Shown piece after piece: positions 16,744 to 25,468 of a DNA stretch of 40,210 bases; position 1 is the first letter of the stretch, and each line of letters opens with the position of its first letter. The stretch spans positions 1 through 40,210 of the forward strand of contig JAHEJN010000024.1 in assembly GCA_024638845.1 (NCBI GenBank), in the 5' to 3' direction. Both the position numbers and the translations under genes were made by a program. The DNA comes from Acidimicrobiales bacterium. Its GTDB lineage: Bacteria > Actinomycetota > Acidimicrobiia > Acidimicrobiales > JAHEJN01. Under the pieces are notes generated by a model that saw only the letters and a list, made by a program, of their open reading frames with translations, did not search any database and was not told the origin of the DNA.

Positions 16744-17973
16744 GTGACTCTTGCCACTCCGGAGGCGCGCTCGGCCGCGGCCTCGACCTCGATGCCCACC
16801 GGCGAACAGCGGAGGCGGCTCGTGCGTACTGCAGTGGTCGCCTTCGTCGTGTTGCGCCTGGTGGTGACGGTCGTGTCGGGCCTGGCCGTCACCTACGGAG
16901 TCGACGTCGAGACGATCGATCCTGCCGCGCGAGACATGCTCGACGAGCCGTCGCTCGACGAGGGTGTGGCCGGAGTCCTGCTCGGCCCCTGGCAACGTCA
17001 GGACGCACTGCGGTACCTGCGAATCGCCCGTGACGGGTACGCCACCGACGTCGACTCGGTGTTCGCTCCCGCCTATCCGCTGATGATCCGGGCAGTGGCC
17101 ATGCCGCTGGGCGGCGGCGGGCAGGCTCGCGTCGTTGCGGCGCTGCTGATCTCGAACGTGGCGGCCCTCGTCGCGTTCTACCTGTTCCTCCGGTTGATCA
17201 GCCGCCACTTCGGCGAGGCGACCGGTCGTCGGGCGCTGCTGGCCCTCGTCGTCTTCCCCACGTCGTTCTTCCTGGTCGCGGCGTACACGGAGTCACTGTT
17301 CCTGTGCTTCACGCTGGCCGCGCTGCTTCGGCTCGACGAGGAACGCCACGTCGAGGCCGGCGTGTTCGGTGCGCTGGCTGCCCTCAGCCGTCTGACCGGA
17401 TGGGTGGTGGCGGTGCCGCTGCTCTGGGGCGTGTGGGCGAGGCGTCGCGAGATCGTCGAGTCGGGCCCGGTTTCGGTGGTGTCGAACCTGGTGTTCGCCG
17501 GACTGCCGATCGCGGCCGCCGGTGGCTTCCTCGGCTATCGCCATATCGCGGGACTACCCCCGATCTCCGATGTGTACGAGGGCTATTGGCTCACCTCCAC
17601 GTCGTGGCCGGGCAAGGCGCTGTTGCGTGCGCTGGGTTGGATCGTGACCGGATCGGTGCCCGAGAAGTACGGCATGAGCTTCCGGCTCGACGTCTTGTCG
17701 ATGCTGTTGGCGCTGGGTGCCTGCGTCTGGGGCTTCCGGCGCATGCCCCGGCCGTGGTGGTTGTACACGGTGATGGCCACGCTGTTCGTGCTCCTGCCCG
17801 ACTCTTACGAGCGCACCGTCAATTCCACGAGCCGCTACGTGCTGGTGATCTTCCCGATCTTCCTGATGCTGACCGGCATCCGCCGCCTTCCGGCCATGTT
17901 CCTGTCGGTGATCTCGGTTCTCCTCGGGCTCATGTTCCTCTGGTCGTCGGCCAACTGGTACTGGGTGGCCTGA
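16744..17973 (+). CDS. PIG-V-like mannosyltransferase, integral membrane GT-C protein
   Basis: A 409-residue polytopic membrane protein. The segment WQRQDALRYLRIARDGYATD and the later FPTSFFLVAAYTESLFL match the PIG-V/GPI mannosyltransferase 2-like family found in actinobacteria, whose members probably use polyprenyl-phosphate sugars in cell-envelope glycosylation. About nine or ten hydrophobic segments follow the first loop, the largest extracytoplasmic-type loop in the N-terminal part. GTG 16744 is the best upstream start; ATG 16792 (MPTGEQRRR), just before the first membrane helix, is an alternative. Its TGA stop directly abuts the stop of the convergent aldo/keto reductase. Confidence 0.82.
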   Translation: MTLATPEARSAAASTSMPTGEQRRRLVRTAVVAFVVLRLVVTVVSGLAVTYGVDVETIDPAARDMLDEPSLDEGVAGVLLGPWQRQDALRYLRIARDGYATDVDSVFAPAYPLMIRAVAMPLGGGGQARVVAALLISNVAALVAFYLFLRLISRHFGEATGRRALLALVVFPTSFFLVAAYTESLFLCFTLAALLRLDEERHVEAGVFGALAALSRLTGWVVAVPLLWGVWARRREIVESGPVSVVSNLVFAGLPIAAAGGFLGYRHIAGLPPISDVYEGYWLTSTSWPGKALLRALGWIVTGSVPEKYGMSFRLDVLSMLLALGACVWGFRRMPRPWWLYTVMATLFVLLPDSYERTVNSTSRYVLVIFPIFLMLTGIRRLPAMFLSVISVLLGLMFLWSSANWYWVA

Positions 17974-18849
17974 TCAGGTCGGGGTGAGCTCGTTGAACAG
18001 CGGGCGCATCTCGTGGGCGTTCACATCGGCCTGCATCGCCTCGTCGGATGGGCAGGTGAGGTCTCCCTCGGCGGCGTCGAAGATGGCGGGCAGCAGCCGC
18101 GTGTCGCTGGTGGTGTTGAGGAAGAGCTGCTCGTTGCTCAACACGTAGCGCACCGCTCGCGCGATGGCGCCGGCATCGTCGAGGGGCTCGTACCAACTGA
18201 ACATCCGGTCGGGTTCACGAGGCCAACGTCGCTTCGCCACCGCCTTGATGGTCTGGACGGCCACGTTGCGCTCGGCGCACAGGGCGAGCAGCTCGTCGAC
18301 ATCACGGCGGTAGCTCGCTTCGTTCAGCATCGTGACGTTGTAGGGGAAGAGCACGGTGTCGAAGTCGAAGCGCTCGAAGCTGCGCAGGTGCTGGCGGATC
18401 ACTTCGGTGCCGTGGCCGGTGACGCCGATGAACCGTACGAGGCCCTCGTCGCGAGCTGCGATCATCGCGTCGAGCGCGCCACCCGACGCATGGGCGATCT
18501 CCCACTCGTCGGCATCGACGAGGTTGTGGAGTTGGATGAGGTCGACCTGATCGACGCCGAGGCGCTCGAGCGACTTCTCGAGCTCGGCGCGGGCGTCGTC
18601 GCCCGTCCGCTCACCGGTCTTGGTGGCGAGAAAGACGTCGCGGCGGTGACGGGCCAACCAAGGCTTCAAGCGGTCTTCGGACGCTCCGTACGATGCCGCG
18701 GTGTCGATGTGGTTGACACCGCGCTCGGCGATGAACGCGAGTGTCCGATCGGCGGTGTCTTGTTGCATGGCACCGAGGGCCGCGGCCCCGAAGATGGTGC
18801 GGGTCGAGAGGTGTCCGGTGCGCCCGAAACGGGCAAGGGGGAGAGCCAT
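17974..18849 (-). CDS. Aldo/keto reductase
   Basis: A 291-residue NADPH-type oxidoreductase of the AKR superfamily. The catalytic tetrad is visible at Asp49, Tyr54, Lys77 and His108 (HIDTAASYG, ATKTGE, IQLHNL). The last 60 residues diverge from typical AKRs and contain no metal-binding Cys cluster. The substrate is unknown. Its own -10 element is just upstream, so it need not depend on murJ, which lies 38 bases before it on the same strand. Confidence 0.9.
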   Translation of the reverse strand: MALPLARFGRTGHLSTRTIFGAAALGAMQQDTADRTLAFIAERGVNHIDTAASYGASEDRLKPWLARHRRDVFLATKTGERTGDDARAELEKSLERLGVDQVDLIQLHNLVDADEWEIAHASGGALDAMIAARDEGLVRFIGVTGHGTEVIRQHLRSFERFDFDTVLFPYNVTMLNEASYRRDVDELLALCAERNVAVQTIKAVAKRRWPREPDRMFSWYEPLDDAGAIARAVRYVLSNEQLFLNTTSDTRLLPAIFDAAEGDLTCPSDEAMQADVNAHEMRPLFNELTPT

Positions 18850-18855
18850 GGGGCC

Positions 18856-18861
18856 AACCTA
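18856..18861 (-). promoter_or_regulatory. -10 element TAGGTT of the aldo/keto reductase gene
   Basis: On the minus strand TAGGTT is six bases before the ATG at 18849, the common leaderless geometry of this window. It sits in the 38-base gap after murJ. Confidence 0.5.
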
Positions 18862-18887
18862 GCCCTGCGGCCGAGCGCGGGCGCAGG

Positions 18888-20561
18888 TCAGAGCCGTTTG
18901 AGCAGTGGTGACATCAGCTCGACGGCCGCCCGGTTCCCGGCGAGATTTGCGCCGATGAAGTACACCACGCCGGCCAATATGCACGCGGCGCCGGCGGAAA
19001 TGATCGAGGGCGCCGATCCGAGAGCGACGACGACGCCGAGGCCCACGCCGCCGGCGACGAGAGCCGGGACGAGCAACGGCACGATCGCCGAGCGTGCCCT
19101 CGGTGCATCGGGCAGGTCGATCGCGGTTCGCCGCTGCAGCAAGACGAGCTCGAGCCAGGCGCCCATCGACGCACCCACGGCCAATCCCACTGCGCCGAGC
19201 CGGACGACCCCGCCCTGCCGGAGCCCCGGGGGGAGCGGGCTGAACGCCGGGAGATCTCCCAACCGTTGGATCTCGCCGCCGACGATCCCGAAGCGATCGA
19301 GTTGAAGCATGGCGATCACACTGACGACGCTGGCGACGACGACGCGTAGTGCTGCGATTCGAGCCGGTCCGCTCACGTCGCCGGCGGCGAATCGCGCGTT
19401 CTGGAGCAACCGTGACGCCCCGCTGGCGGGCATTCCGAGCGCGTAGACGGCCAGCACCAGCGAGATCAGCCGGACGTCGTCGGCGTCGGTCTCCCCCCGC
19501 TCGTAGAGGGCGGCCACGATCTCGTTGCCGACGAACAGGTACACGGCGAGCGAGAAGACGAGGAACAGCGAGATGCGTTCGAGACCCAGGCGCAGGGCCG
19601 CAACGCGCTCCCGGCCGCTGTCGGAACTGCGCGAGAGCTCGGGCAGCTCGACGGCCGCCACCGACAGGGCGAACGCACTGATAGGCAGGAGGTACAGGAT
19701 CTGGGCGGCGCCGAGAGCGGCAACCGCGCCGGTGGCGAGCAGCGAGGCGAGGAAGACATCGAGGTAGGTCGACAGGGTGACCACACCCCGCCCGGCCACG
19801 GCCGGACCGAATCGGCGTACGACGGTCCGTACCGAGCTGCTCGACCAACCGAAGCCGAGCCGGATGGAGGGCGCGATTCGAACGACGGCCGGCAACTGGA
19901 TCAGGAACTGCGCGAGTCCCCCGAAGAGCACACCCCATGCCGCAGCCAGCGCGATGTCGTCGATGGCCCAGCTCCGGAGGCCGGCAAAGACGACGAAGCC
20001 GATGATCGCGACGTTCCACACCACCGGAGCGACATAGGAGAGGAAGAACTTGCGGTGCGCGTTCAACACGCCGAGACACCAGGCTGCGAGCACGATGAAG
20101 CCGATTCCGGCGACCGTGATCCGCAGGAGATCGGCGGTGAGATCGAGCTTGGCGCCCGCGAAACCGGGCGCAACGATGCGGGCGAGGGGGTCGGCGAGGA
20201 ACAGTCCCACGGCCACGAGCAGACCCGTGAGAACGGCCAGCATGGAGAACACCGCGCCCGCGACGCGGCCGGCCTCCTTCTCCTTCTCGTCCTCGAGCAG
20301 CCGGGCGTACACAGGGATGAACGACGCCGCGAGCGATCCCTCACCCAACAGGTTCTGCATGAGCTTCGGGATTATCAGCGCCACACCGAAGGCGTCGGCG
20401 GCGTCGGTGGTGGTACCCAGCCAGCGGCGGAGCACGACCTCACGTCCGAGGCCGGCCACCCGCGACAACAAGATGCCGACCCCGACGACGGCCGCCGATC
20501 GGCCGCTGCGACGGGCACGTTGGTCGCTGTGCGGGGGAAAGAGGCTGCGGTCGTCGCTCAT
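18888..20561 (-). CDS. murJ: MurJ-family lipid II flippase (MviN)
   Basis: A 557-residue MATE-like membrane transporter that moves lipid II to the outer face for peptidoglycan synthesis. The N terminus GILLSRVAGLGREVVLRRWLG and NLLGEGSLAASFIPVY are MurJ signatures. Fourteen or so membrane segments are visible. ATG 20561 (MSDDRSLF) has CCGGAG about eight bases upstream and is preferred to the upstream in-frame ATG at 20609, which would add 16 residues overlapping the promoter region. In other actinobacteria MurJ carries a kinase-like and extracellular tail; this one is a bare transporter domain. Confidence 0.9.
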   Translation of the reverse strand: MSDDRSLFPPHSDQRARRSGRSAAVVGVGILLSRVAGLGREVVLRRWLGTTTDAADAFGVALIIPKLMQNLLGEGSLAASFIPVYARLLEDEKEKEAGRVAGAVFSMLAVLTGLLVAVGLFLADPLARIVAPGFAGAKLDLTADLLRITVAGIGFIVLAAWCLGVLNAHRKFFLSYVAPVVWNVAIIGFVVFAGLRSWAIDDIALAAAWGVLFGGLAQFLIQLPAVVRIAPSIRLGFGWSSSSVRTVVRRFGPAVAGRGVVTLSTYLDVFLASLLATGAVAALGAAQILYLLPISAFALSVAAVELPELSRSSDSGRERVAALRLGLERISLFLVFSLAVYLFVGNEIVAALYERGETDADDVRLISLVLAVYALGMPASGASRLLQNARFAAGDVSGPARIAALRVVVASVVSVIAMLQLDRFGIVGGEIQRLGDLPAFSPLPPGLRQGGVVRLGAVGLAVGASMGAWLELVLLQRRTAIDLPDAPRARSAIVPLLVPALVAGGVGLGVVVALGSAPSIISAGAACILAGVVYFIGANLAGNRAAVELMSPLLKRL

Positions 20562-20592
20562 GGGGCACTCCGGCCGTGCGACCGGTGGGAGA

Positions 20593-20598
20593 AGGGTA
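20593..20598 (-). promoter_or_regulatory. Candidate -10 TACCCT of murJ
   Basis: On the minus strand TACCCT precedes the chosen murJ start by 31 bases, leaving a short leader with a CCGGAG ribosome-binding site. It is divergent from the MoxR promoter at 20672. Confidence 0.35.
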
Positions 20599-20671
20599 GT
20601 GCCGCCCATCGGTGTTCGAGGTGACGCCTGTCGCTCGTCAGCGGTTGCTCGGAAGGACCCGAAGCATGCCG

Positions 20672-20677
20672 TACGCT
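20672..20677 (+). promoter_or_regulatory. -10 element TACGCT of the moxR-coxE operon
   Basis: TACGCT lies six bases before the ATG at 20684. This favours that start over an upstream in-frame one at 20612 and predicts a leaderless transcript. Confidence 0.5.
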
Positions 20678-20683
20678 GCTCGC

Positions 20684-21562
20684 ATGGATCCTCGGTTCGA
20701 AAGCGTGACCGCCGTTCGAGATTCGCTCCGCGAAGTCGACTATCTCTCCGACGAGGGCATTGCCGGGGTGGTGTACCTCGCCGACCGGCTGCAGAAGCCG
20801 ATTCTCGTCGAGGGTCCCGCCGGCACCGGCAAGACCCAGCTGGCCAAGAGCGTGGCCGAGATGTCCGGGGCGCGCCTCATTCGGCTCCAGTGCTACGAGG
20901 GACTCGACGAGTCCAAGGCCCTGTACGAGTGGAACTACAAGAAACAGCTGCTGCGCATCCAAGCCGAACGCAACACCGAAGGCGACTGGAGCGACATCGA
21001 GGACGACATCTTCTCCGACGAGTTCCTGCTCACCCGGCCGCTGCTCGAGGCGATTCGCGCGACCGACCCGGTCGTGTTGCTGATCGACGAGGTCGACCGC
21101 GTCGAGGTCGAGACCGAGGCGCTGCTGCTCGAGATCCTGTCGGATTACCAGGTGTCGATTCCCGAGCTCGGCACCGTCGAGGCCTCCCAGATTCCGCTGG
21201 TGTTCCTCACCTCGAACAACACCCGGGAGCTCTCCGAGGCGCTCAAGCGTCGCTGCCTCTATCTCCATGTCGACTACCCGGACATGGAGCGTGAGAAGCA
21301 GATCGTGCTCACCAAGGTTCCCGACATCACCGAGAACCTCGCCGACCAGGTGGCCAGAGTGGTGCGCTCGATCCGCCAGCTCGAGCTGAAGAAGTCGCCG
21401 TCGGTCTCCGAGACCATCGACTGGGCCCGCACGCTGGTTCTGCTCGGTGTGCAACAGATCGACGCCGACACCGCGACCGACACGGTCAACATCTTGCTCA
21501 AGTACCGCTCCGACATCGAGAAGGCGACCAAGGAGTTCGCCAACAACGGCGAGTTCTCGTGA
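20684..21562 (+). CDS. MoxR-family AAA+ ATPase
   Basis: A 292-residue AAA+ ATPase. Walker A is GPAGTGKT (44-51), Walker B is LLIDEVD with Asp135-Glu136, and the sensor region is LTSNNTRELSEALKRRC. MoxR ATPases act as chaperones that assemble metal- or membrane-associated complexes together with VWA-domain partners, and such a partner overlaps the stop codon here (GTGA). No CO dehydrogenase or methanol dehydrogenase structural genes are nearby, so the client is unknown. Confidence 0.92.
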   Translation: MDPRFESVTAVRDSLREVDYLSDEGIAGVVYLADRLQKPILVEGPAGTGKTQLAKSVAEMSGARLIRLQCYEGLDESKALYEWNYKKQLLRIQAERNTEGDWSDIEDDIFSDEFLLTRPLLEAIRATDPVVLLIDEVDRVEVETEALLLEILSDYQVSIPELGTVEASQIPLVFLTSNNTRELSEALKRRCLYLHVDYPDMEREKQIVLTKVPDITENLADQVARVVRSIRQLELKKSPSVSETIDWARTLVLLGVQQIDADTATDTVNILLKYRSDIEKATKEFANNGEFS

Positions 21563-23061
21563 CCCCGTCGGCCCCACTCCCCGAGGCGATCGCCGCCGGG
21601 TCGGGTGGTGAGTCGCCGCTGCTCGAGCTGCTCAGCGGGTTCATCGTCGAGCTCCGCGCCGCCGGCCTCCCGGTGAGTCTCACCGAGAACCTCGACGCCA
21701 TGGAGGCCGTCACCCACATCCCCCTCGAGGACCGTGAGGCCTTCAAGTACGCCCTCGGCGCGACGCTCGTGAAGAACCATTCGCACTGGCGAGCCTTCGA
21801 GACCGTGTTCGAGGTGTACTTCTCGCTCCGGGGCGAGCAGTACGAGATGGTCGACGGGCAGTGGCTCGACGAGCTCGACCTCGACGAGCTCGACGAAGAC
21901 GGTGCCGGAGACGGTGACGGACAACAGGGCCAAGGGGGCGGCGGCGGCGACGGCCTCTCACCCGAGGAACTGGCGGAGATGCTGTTCCAGGCGCTCATGC
22001 GCGGCGATCAGGCGACGATGCGGGCCATCGCCCGTCAGTCGGTGAAGCGGTTCGCCGGAATGGAACCGGGTCGGCCCGTGGGCGGCACCTACTACCTGTA
22101 CCGGACGCTGCGCAACCTCGAGCTCGACGGCATGCTCGAGCGGCTCATGGAACAAGCCAGGGAGCAAGCCGACGGGCCTCTGAGCAATCTCGAGGAGCGG
22201 CTCGAGAAAGACGAATTCGAGGGTCGCATCGACCAGCTCAAGAAGGAGATCGAGGCCGAGATCCGGCGTCGGCTGGTTGCCGACCGTGGCGTCGAGGCCA
22301 TGGCCAAGACGTTGCGCAAGCCGCTGCCCGAAGACGTCGACTTCATGCACGCCACCCGCGACGAGATGATGTCGCTGCGCAAGGCCATCATCCCGCTCAC
22401 TCGCAAGCTGGCCGTGCGGTTGGCTCGCAAGCGCCGACACGGTCGCAAGGGCCCCCTCGACTTCCGCAGCACCGTTCGTCACTCCCTCTCCTACGGCGGC
22501 GTGCCCGCCGAGCCGAAGTTCAAGTACCCCCGGCCGTCCAAGCCCGAGATCCTCGTGATCGCCGACATCTCGGGTTCGGTCGCCGCGTTCGCTCGATTCA
22601 CCCTGCATCTCGTGTACGCGCTGTCGAGCCAGTTCTCGAAGGTTCGCTCGTTCGTGTTCATCGACGGCCTCGACGAGGTCACCAGCTACTTCGAGGGCAC
22701 CGACGACATCAACCAGGCCGTGCACCGGGTGAACACCGAGGCCGACGTGGTCTGGGTCGACGGTCATTCCGACTACGGCCACGCCCTCGAGGTGTTCTGG
22801 GACGGCTACGGCAAGGACATCACCAAGAAGTCGACCGTGTTGATCCTCGGCGATGCCCGCAACAACTACCACCAGTCGCAGGCGTGGATCGTGCAGGAGA
22901 TCGAGCGCAAGGCCCGGCACGTGCATTGGCTCAATCCCGAGCCCCGCAGTTACTGGGACACCGGCGACTCCATCGTGAGCGAGTACGGCGTGCACTGCGA
23001 CGGCGTCTGGGAAGTGCGCAACCTCCGCCAGCTCGAGAAGTTCGTCGAAACGCTGGTCTGA
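21559..23061 (+). CDS. VWA-domain protein, CoxE-like
   Basis: A 500-residue partner of the MoxR ATPase, starting at GTG 21559. An N-terminal helical part is followed by a Gly/Gln-rich acidic linker at about residues 110-132, a charged coiled-coil-like region (residues 190-260), and a C-terminal von Willebrand A domain with the MIDAS motif DISGS (336-340). This layout matches CoxE-like proteins. It probably recruits substrates to the ATPase. No signal peptide is visible, so it is likely cytoplasmic. Confidence 0.9.
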   Translation: MTPSAPLPEAIAAGSGGESPLLELLSGFIVELRAAGLPVSLTENLDAMEAVTHIPLEDREAFKYALGATLVKNHSHWRAFETVFEVYFSLRGEQYEMVDGQWLDELDLDELDEDGAGDGDGQQGQGGGGGDGLSPEELAEMLFQALMRGDQATMRAIARQSVKRFAGMEPGRPVGGTYYLYRTLRNLELDGMLERLMEQAREQADGPLSNLEERLEKDEFEGRIDQLKKEIEAEIRRRLVADRGVEAMAKTLRKPLPEDVDFMHATRDEMMSLRKAIIPLTRKLAVRLARKRRHGRKGPLDFRSTVRHSLSYGGVPAEPKFKYPRPSKPEILVIADISGSVAAFARFTLHLVYALSSQFSKVRSFVFIDGLDEVTSYFEGTDDINQAVHRVNTEADVVWVDGHSDYGHALEVFWDGYGKDITKKSTVLILGDARNNYHQSQAWIVQEIERKARHVHWLNPEPRSYWDTGDSIVSEYGVHCDGVWEVRNLRQLEKFVETLV

Positions 23062-23095
23062 GGCGCTCCCCGGCTCCCAGACTCGTGGCCAGGGG

Positions 23096-23101
23096 TTGAC
23101 A
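23096..23101 (+). promoter_or_regulatory. -35 element TTGACA upstream of the HNH gene
   Basis: A perfect TTGACA. A -10 at the usual 17-base spacing would fall at 23119-23124 (CAGCAT), a weak match that directly abuts the LexA-type box. This is the only consensus -35 I noticed in the window. Confidence 0.45.
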
Positions 23102-23124
23102 CCGCCGACCCCGACCTCCAGCAT

Positions 23125-23138
23125 CGAACATACGTTCG
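23125..23138. promoter_or_regulatory. LexA-type SOS box CGAACATACGTTCG
   Basis: The 14-mer CGAACATACGTTCG is a perfect match to the Gram-positive LexA/DinR consensus CGAAC-RNRY-GTTCG and resembles the mycobacterial SOS box. It lies 83 bases before the HNH gene start and just downstream of the candidate -35/-10, where LexA would block initiation. The rest of the 159-base gap holds only the ribosome-binding site. Confidence 0.75.
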
Positions 23139-23220
23139 GTTGAGCTGAGCGTCGCCACCGGCTCGGCCGGCTCGAAGTACCGACTTCCCCCGATGATTCT
23201 GTGTCGTGCGAGGAGGTGCA

Positions 23221-24417
23221 GTGAACCCGTTTCCGCCCATCGGTGAGCTGCCGTCGCAGGACGCCGACGAGCTCCGGCGCCTGGTGCGGGTGTGCGGCCG
23301 GTTGCGGTCGCAACTGGCCGCGTTCGAGGCGGGGCTGTTGGCCGAGATCAGTCGGCGGACGGCCACGATGCCGGAGGGCGCCGAGGGCGCAGTGGCTCGG
23401 GGTCAGCGGGGTTCGCGGGCGGCGGCGCGACGCCGAACACGCACGGCGAAGGCGCTCGATGCGTTGCCGGCCACACGCACGGCTCTGGAGCAGGGCGACA
23501 TCAGCGAGGAACACGCCGACACCCTGGTGAGTGCGGCCAGGCGGCAGGCCGAGGCGGTCGCGGCGAGCGAGGGTGAGCTGGTCGATCATGCGAGGCGGGA
23601 CTCGCCCGAGGCGTTCGCCGACCGGGTGAGACGTTTCGAAGACGAGGTCGAAGGCGACGATGGTGTCGAGCGGTTCAACCGCCAGCGAAGGCGTCGCAAG
23701 CTCACGATGCACACCCGCCGCGACGATGGCATGACGATTCTGCACGGCGAATTCGACCCGGTGGCCGGGGCCCGCATTCGCCGGGCCCTGGGTGTGGGGG
23801 CCCAGCGGGGCTGGCGGGCCGACGCGAAGCTGCCGCTCGGTCGACGTCGTACGCCTGAGCAGCGGTTGGCCGATGCGCTCGAGGAGCTGTGCAGGCCCGA
23901 TGGTGAGTCAGGCTCACCGGTCCGCCCGGCCGATGGTGCGTCGGCCCCGGCGCGGTCCGAGGCGATGGTCTTGGTCGTCGCCGACCTCGATCGGCTGACA
24001 GCAACCCTGCGGGCGGGTCGGTCCCGGTTGGCCGATGGCACCGATCTCCCGATCGACACGGTTCGGCGGCTCGCGTGCGACGGTGACGTGCTGCCGGCCA
24101 TCTTCGACGGTGCGGGTCAACCGCTGTGGCTGGGGCGGCGGCGCCGTTTGGCCACCGAGGGCCAGCGGGCCGCGGTGATCGCACGCGACACGACCTGTGT
24201 GGGCTGCGACACGCCGGCCGAGTGGTGCCAGGTGCATCACATCCGGTGGTGGCGCCACGGCGGGACAACCGACATCGACAACCTGTGCCTGGTCTGTTCG
24301 CACCATCACCATCTCGTTCACGAGGGCGGATGGACGATCGAGCATCTCGCCGGAGGCGGGTTCGAGATGCGGCCGCCGCCGAACGTCGGTCAGCGATCGG
24401 TGAGGAGGTCGGCGTAG
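23221..24417 (+). CDS. DUF222 / HNH endonuclease-domain protein (13E12-type)
   Basis: A 398-residue protein. GTG 23221 follows AGGAGG at 23211-23216. The N-terminal DUF222 region (about 1-300) is rich in Arg, Ala and Glu. The C-terminal HNH nuclease domain has CVGC (Cys326, Cys329), His339-His340 (QVHHIRWW), DNLCLVC and HHHHLVH. Such 13E12-type proteins are multicopy in actinobacteria; their function is not established. An SOS box upstream suggests DNA-damage control. A low-complexity stretch lies at about residues 225-245. Its 3' end overlaps the oxygenase gene by 28 bases on the other strand. Confidence 0.9.
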   Translation: MNPFPPIGELPSQDADELRRLVRVCGRLRSQLAAFEAGLLAEISRRTATMPEGAEGAVARGQRGSRAAARRRTRTAKALDALPATRTALEQGDISEEHADTLVSAARRQAEAVAASEGELVDHARRDSPEAFADRVRRFEDEVEGDDGVERFNRQRRRRKLTMHTRRDDGMTILHGEFDPVAGARIRRALGVGAQRGWRADAKLPLGRRRTPEQRLADALEELCRPDGESGSPVRPADGASAPARSEAMVLVVADLDRLTATLRAGRSRLADGTDLPIDTVRRLACDGDVLPAIFDGAGQPLWLGRRRRLATEGQRAAVIARDTTCVGCDTPAEWCQVHHIRWWRHGGTTDIDNLCLVCSHHHHLVHEGGWTIEHLAGGGFEMRPPPNVGQRSVRRSA

Positions 24418-25421
24418 TGCTTTTCGGCGACGTCGGGGTGCGAGCGGAGACGGAACTTGAGCCAGTTCTCACCGTAGGTGGCGAACACCGGGTCGGTGGG
24501 GTCGGGGTTCTGGCCGCCGACCGCCTCGGCCGCCAGCTCGGGTGGCAACGCGATGGGTTCCATGCTCGAGTTCATGCACGGGTTGTAGAAGTACGCGACC
24601 GAGATGCGTTCCTTGCCCGGCGGGGGGCTGACCACCCGGTGTTTGGTGGCCCTGAGGTACCCGTTGGTCGCGACCTGCAACATCTCGCCGAGGTTGAGGA
24701 TGTAGGTGCCGGCAACCGGTGTGGCGTCGACCAGATCGCCGTCGACCTGCACCTGGAGGCCACCGGCGTCGTCTTGCATGATGAAGGTGATGAGGCCCGA
24801 GTCGCCGTGCAGCCCGACGCCCTGGTCGTCGACCTCGCCTCCGGCCACCGTGTCGGCGGTCTGGCTGGGGTAGCGGATGATTTTCACCAGCACCTCGGGT
24901 TCTGGTGCCATGAACTGCTCGAAGTGGGTGCCGGGCTGGCCGAGGCCGAGGGCCAGTGCGCTCAGGATCACATCTCCGAGCCCGGCCATCTGATCCATCC
25001 ATGCGGTGACCAGCTCTTGCATGGCCGGGACGGCGGCGGGCCACTGGTTGGGGCCTCGCAAACGGAGATAAGCCGGATCGTCGGGTCCGAGCTCGTAGGG
25101 CTCGCGCTCGGGGCCGATGTCGATCTGGTCTCGCCAGTCCCGCCGTCCGCCGGTGTGCTCCATGCCCAGGATGGTGTAGCCCCGGAAGTGGGGCGTGTTG
25201 GTGTTCACGATCGACAGTCGTTCGGATTCGGGCAGGGCGAAGAACTCGCGCGCCGAGCTCATCACCCGGTGCTCCACCTCGGGATCGATGCCATGGCCGG
25301 TCAGATAGCAGAACCCGGGGCCATGGCACACCTCACGCAGCGCGTCGACGAACGTGCGGCCGGCCTCCGACGCAGGGTCGGCGCGGAAGGCCGAGAGGTC
25401 GAGTGTCGGCAGGGTCTGCAC
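24390..25421 (-). CDS. 2-oxoglutarate/Fe(II)-dependent dioxygenase, isopenicillin N synthase-like
   Basis: A 343-residue non-haem iron oxygenase. An N-terminal DIOX_N region (GFCYLTGHGI) precedes the jelly-roll core. Iron ligands are His195, Asp197 and His251 (LHGDSG, KHRV), and Arg262-x-Ser264 (RIS) would bind the 2-oxoglutarate carboxylate. The substrate is unknown; bacterial members hydroxylate or desaturate varied small molecules. GTG 25421 is chosen because the -10 element TACCGT would overlap the other candidate GTG at 25430. It is divergent from the sulfhydrylase gene. Confidence 0.9.
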   Translation of the reverse strand: MQTLPTLDLSAFRADPASEAGRTFVDALREVCHGPGFCYLTGHGIDPEVEHRVMSSAREFFALPESERLSIVNTNTPHFRGYTILGMEHTGGRRDWRDQIDIGPEREPYELGPDDPAYLRLRGPNQWPAAVPAMQELVTAWMDQMAGLGDVILSALALGLGQPGTHFEQFMAPEPEVLVKIIRYPSQTADTVAGGEVDDQGVGLHGDSGLITFIMQDDAGGLQVQVDGDLVDATPVAGTYILNLGEMLQVATNGYLRATKHRVVSPPPGKERISVAYFYNPCMNSSMEPIALPPELAAEAVGGQNPDPTDPVFATYGENWLKFRLRSHPDVAEKHYADLLTDR

Positions 25422-25428
25422 GTTTCGC

Positions 25429-25434
25429 ACGGTA
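25429..25434 (-). promoter_or_regulatory. -10 element TACCGT of the oxygenase gene
   Basis: On the minus strand TACCGT is seven bases before GTG 25421. It is back-to-back with the -10 of the sulfhydrylase gene, only 22 bases away, so the two polymerase footprints overlap. Confidence 0.45.
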
Positions 25435-25456
25435 CTCGCGCCCGGTCATGGCCCGC

Positions 25457-25462
25457 TACGGT
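25457..25462 (+). promoter_or_regulatory. -10 element TACGGT of the sulfhydrylase operon
   Basis: TACGGT is six bases before ATG 25469 and selects this start over the upstream in-frame ones at 25403 and 25448. A leaderless transcript is predicted. Confidence 0.5.
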
Positions 25463-25468
25463 GCGCCC

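Noticed and set aside
21890-21960. Low-complexity linker of the CoxE-like gene as a frameshift or repeat expansion
   Set aside because: The Gly/Gln-rich acidic linker stays in frame and such linkers are usual between the N-terminal and VWA parts of this family.
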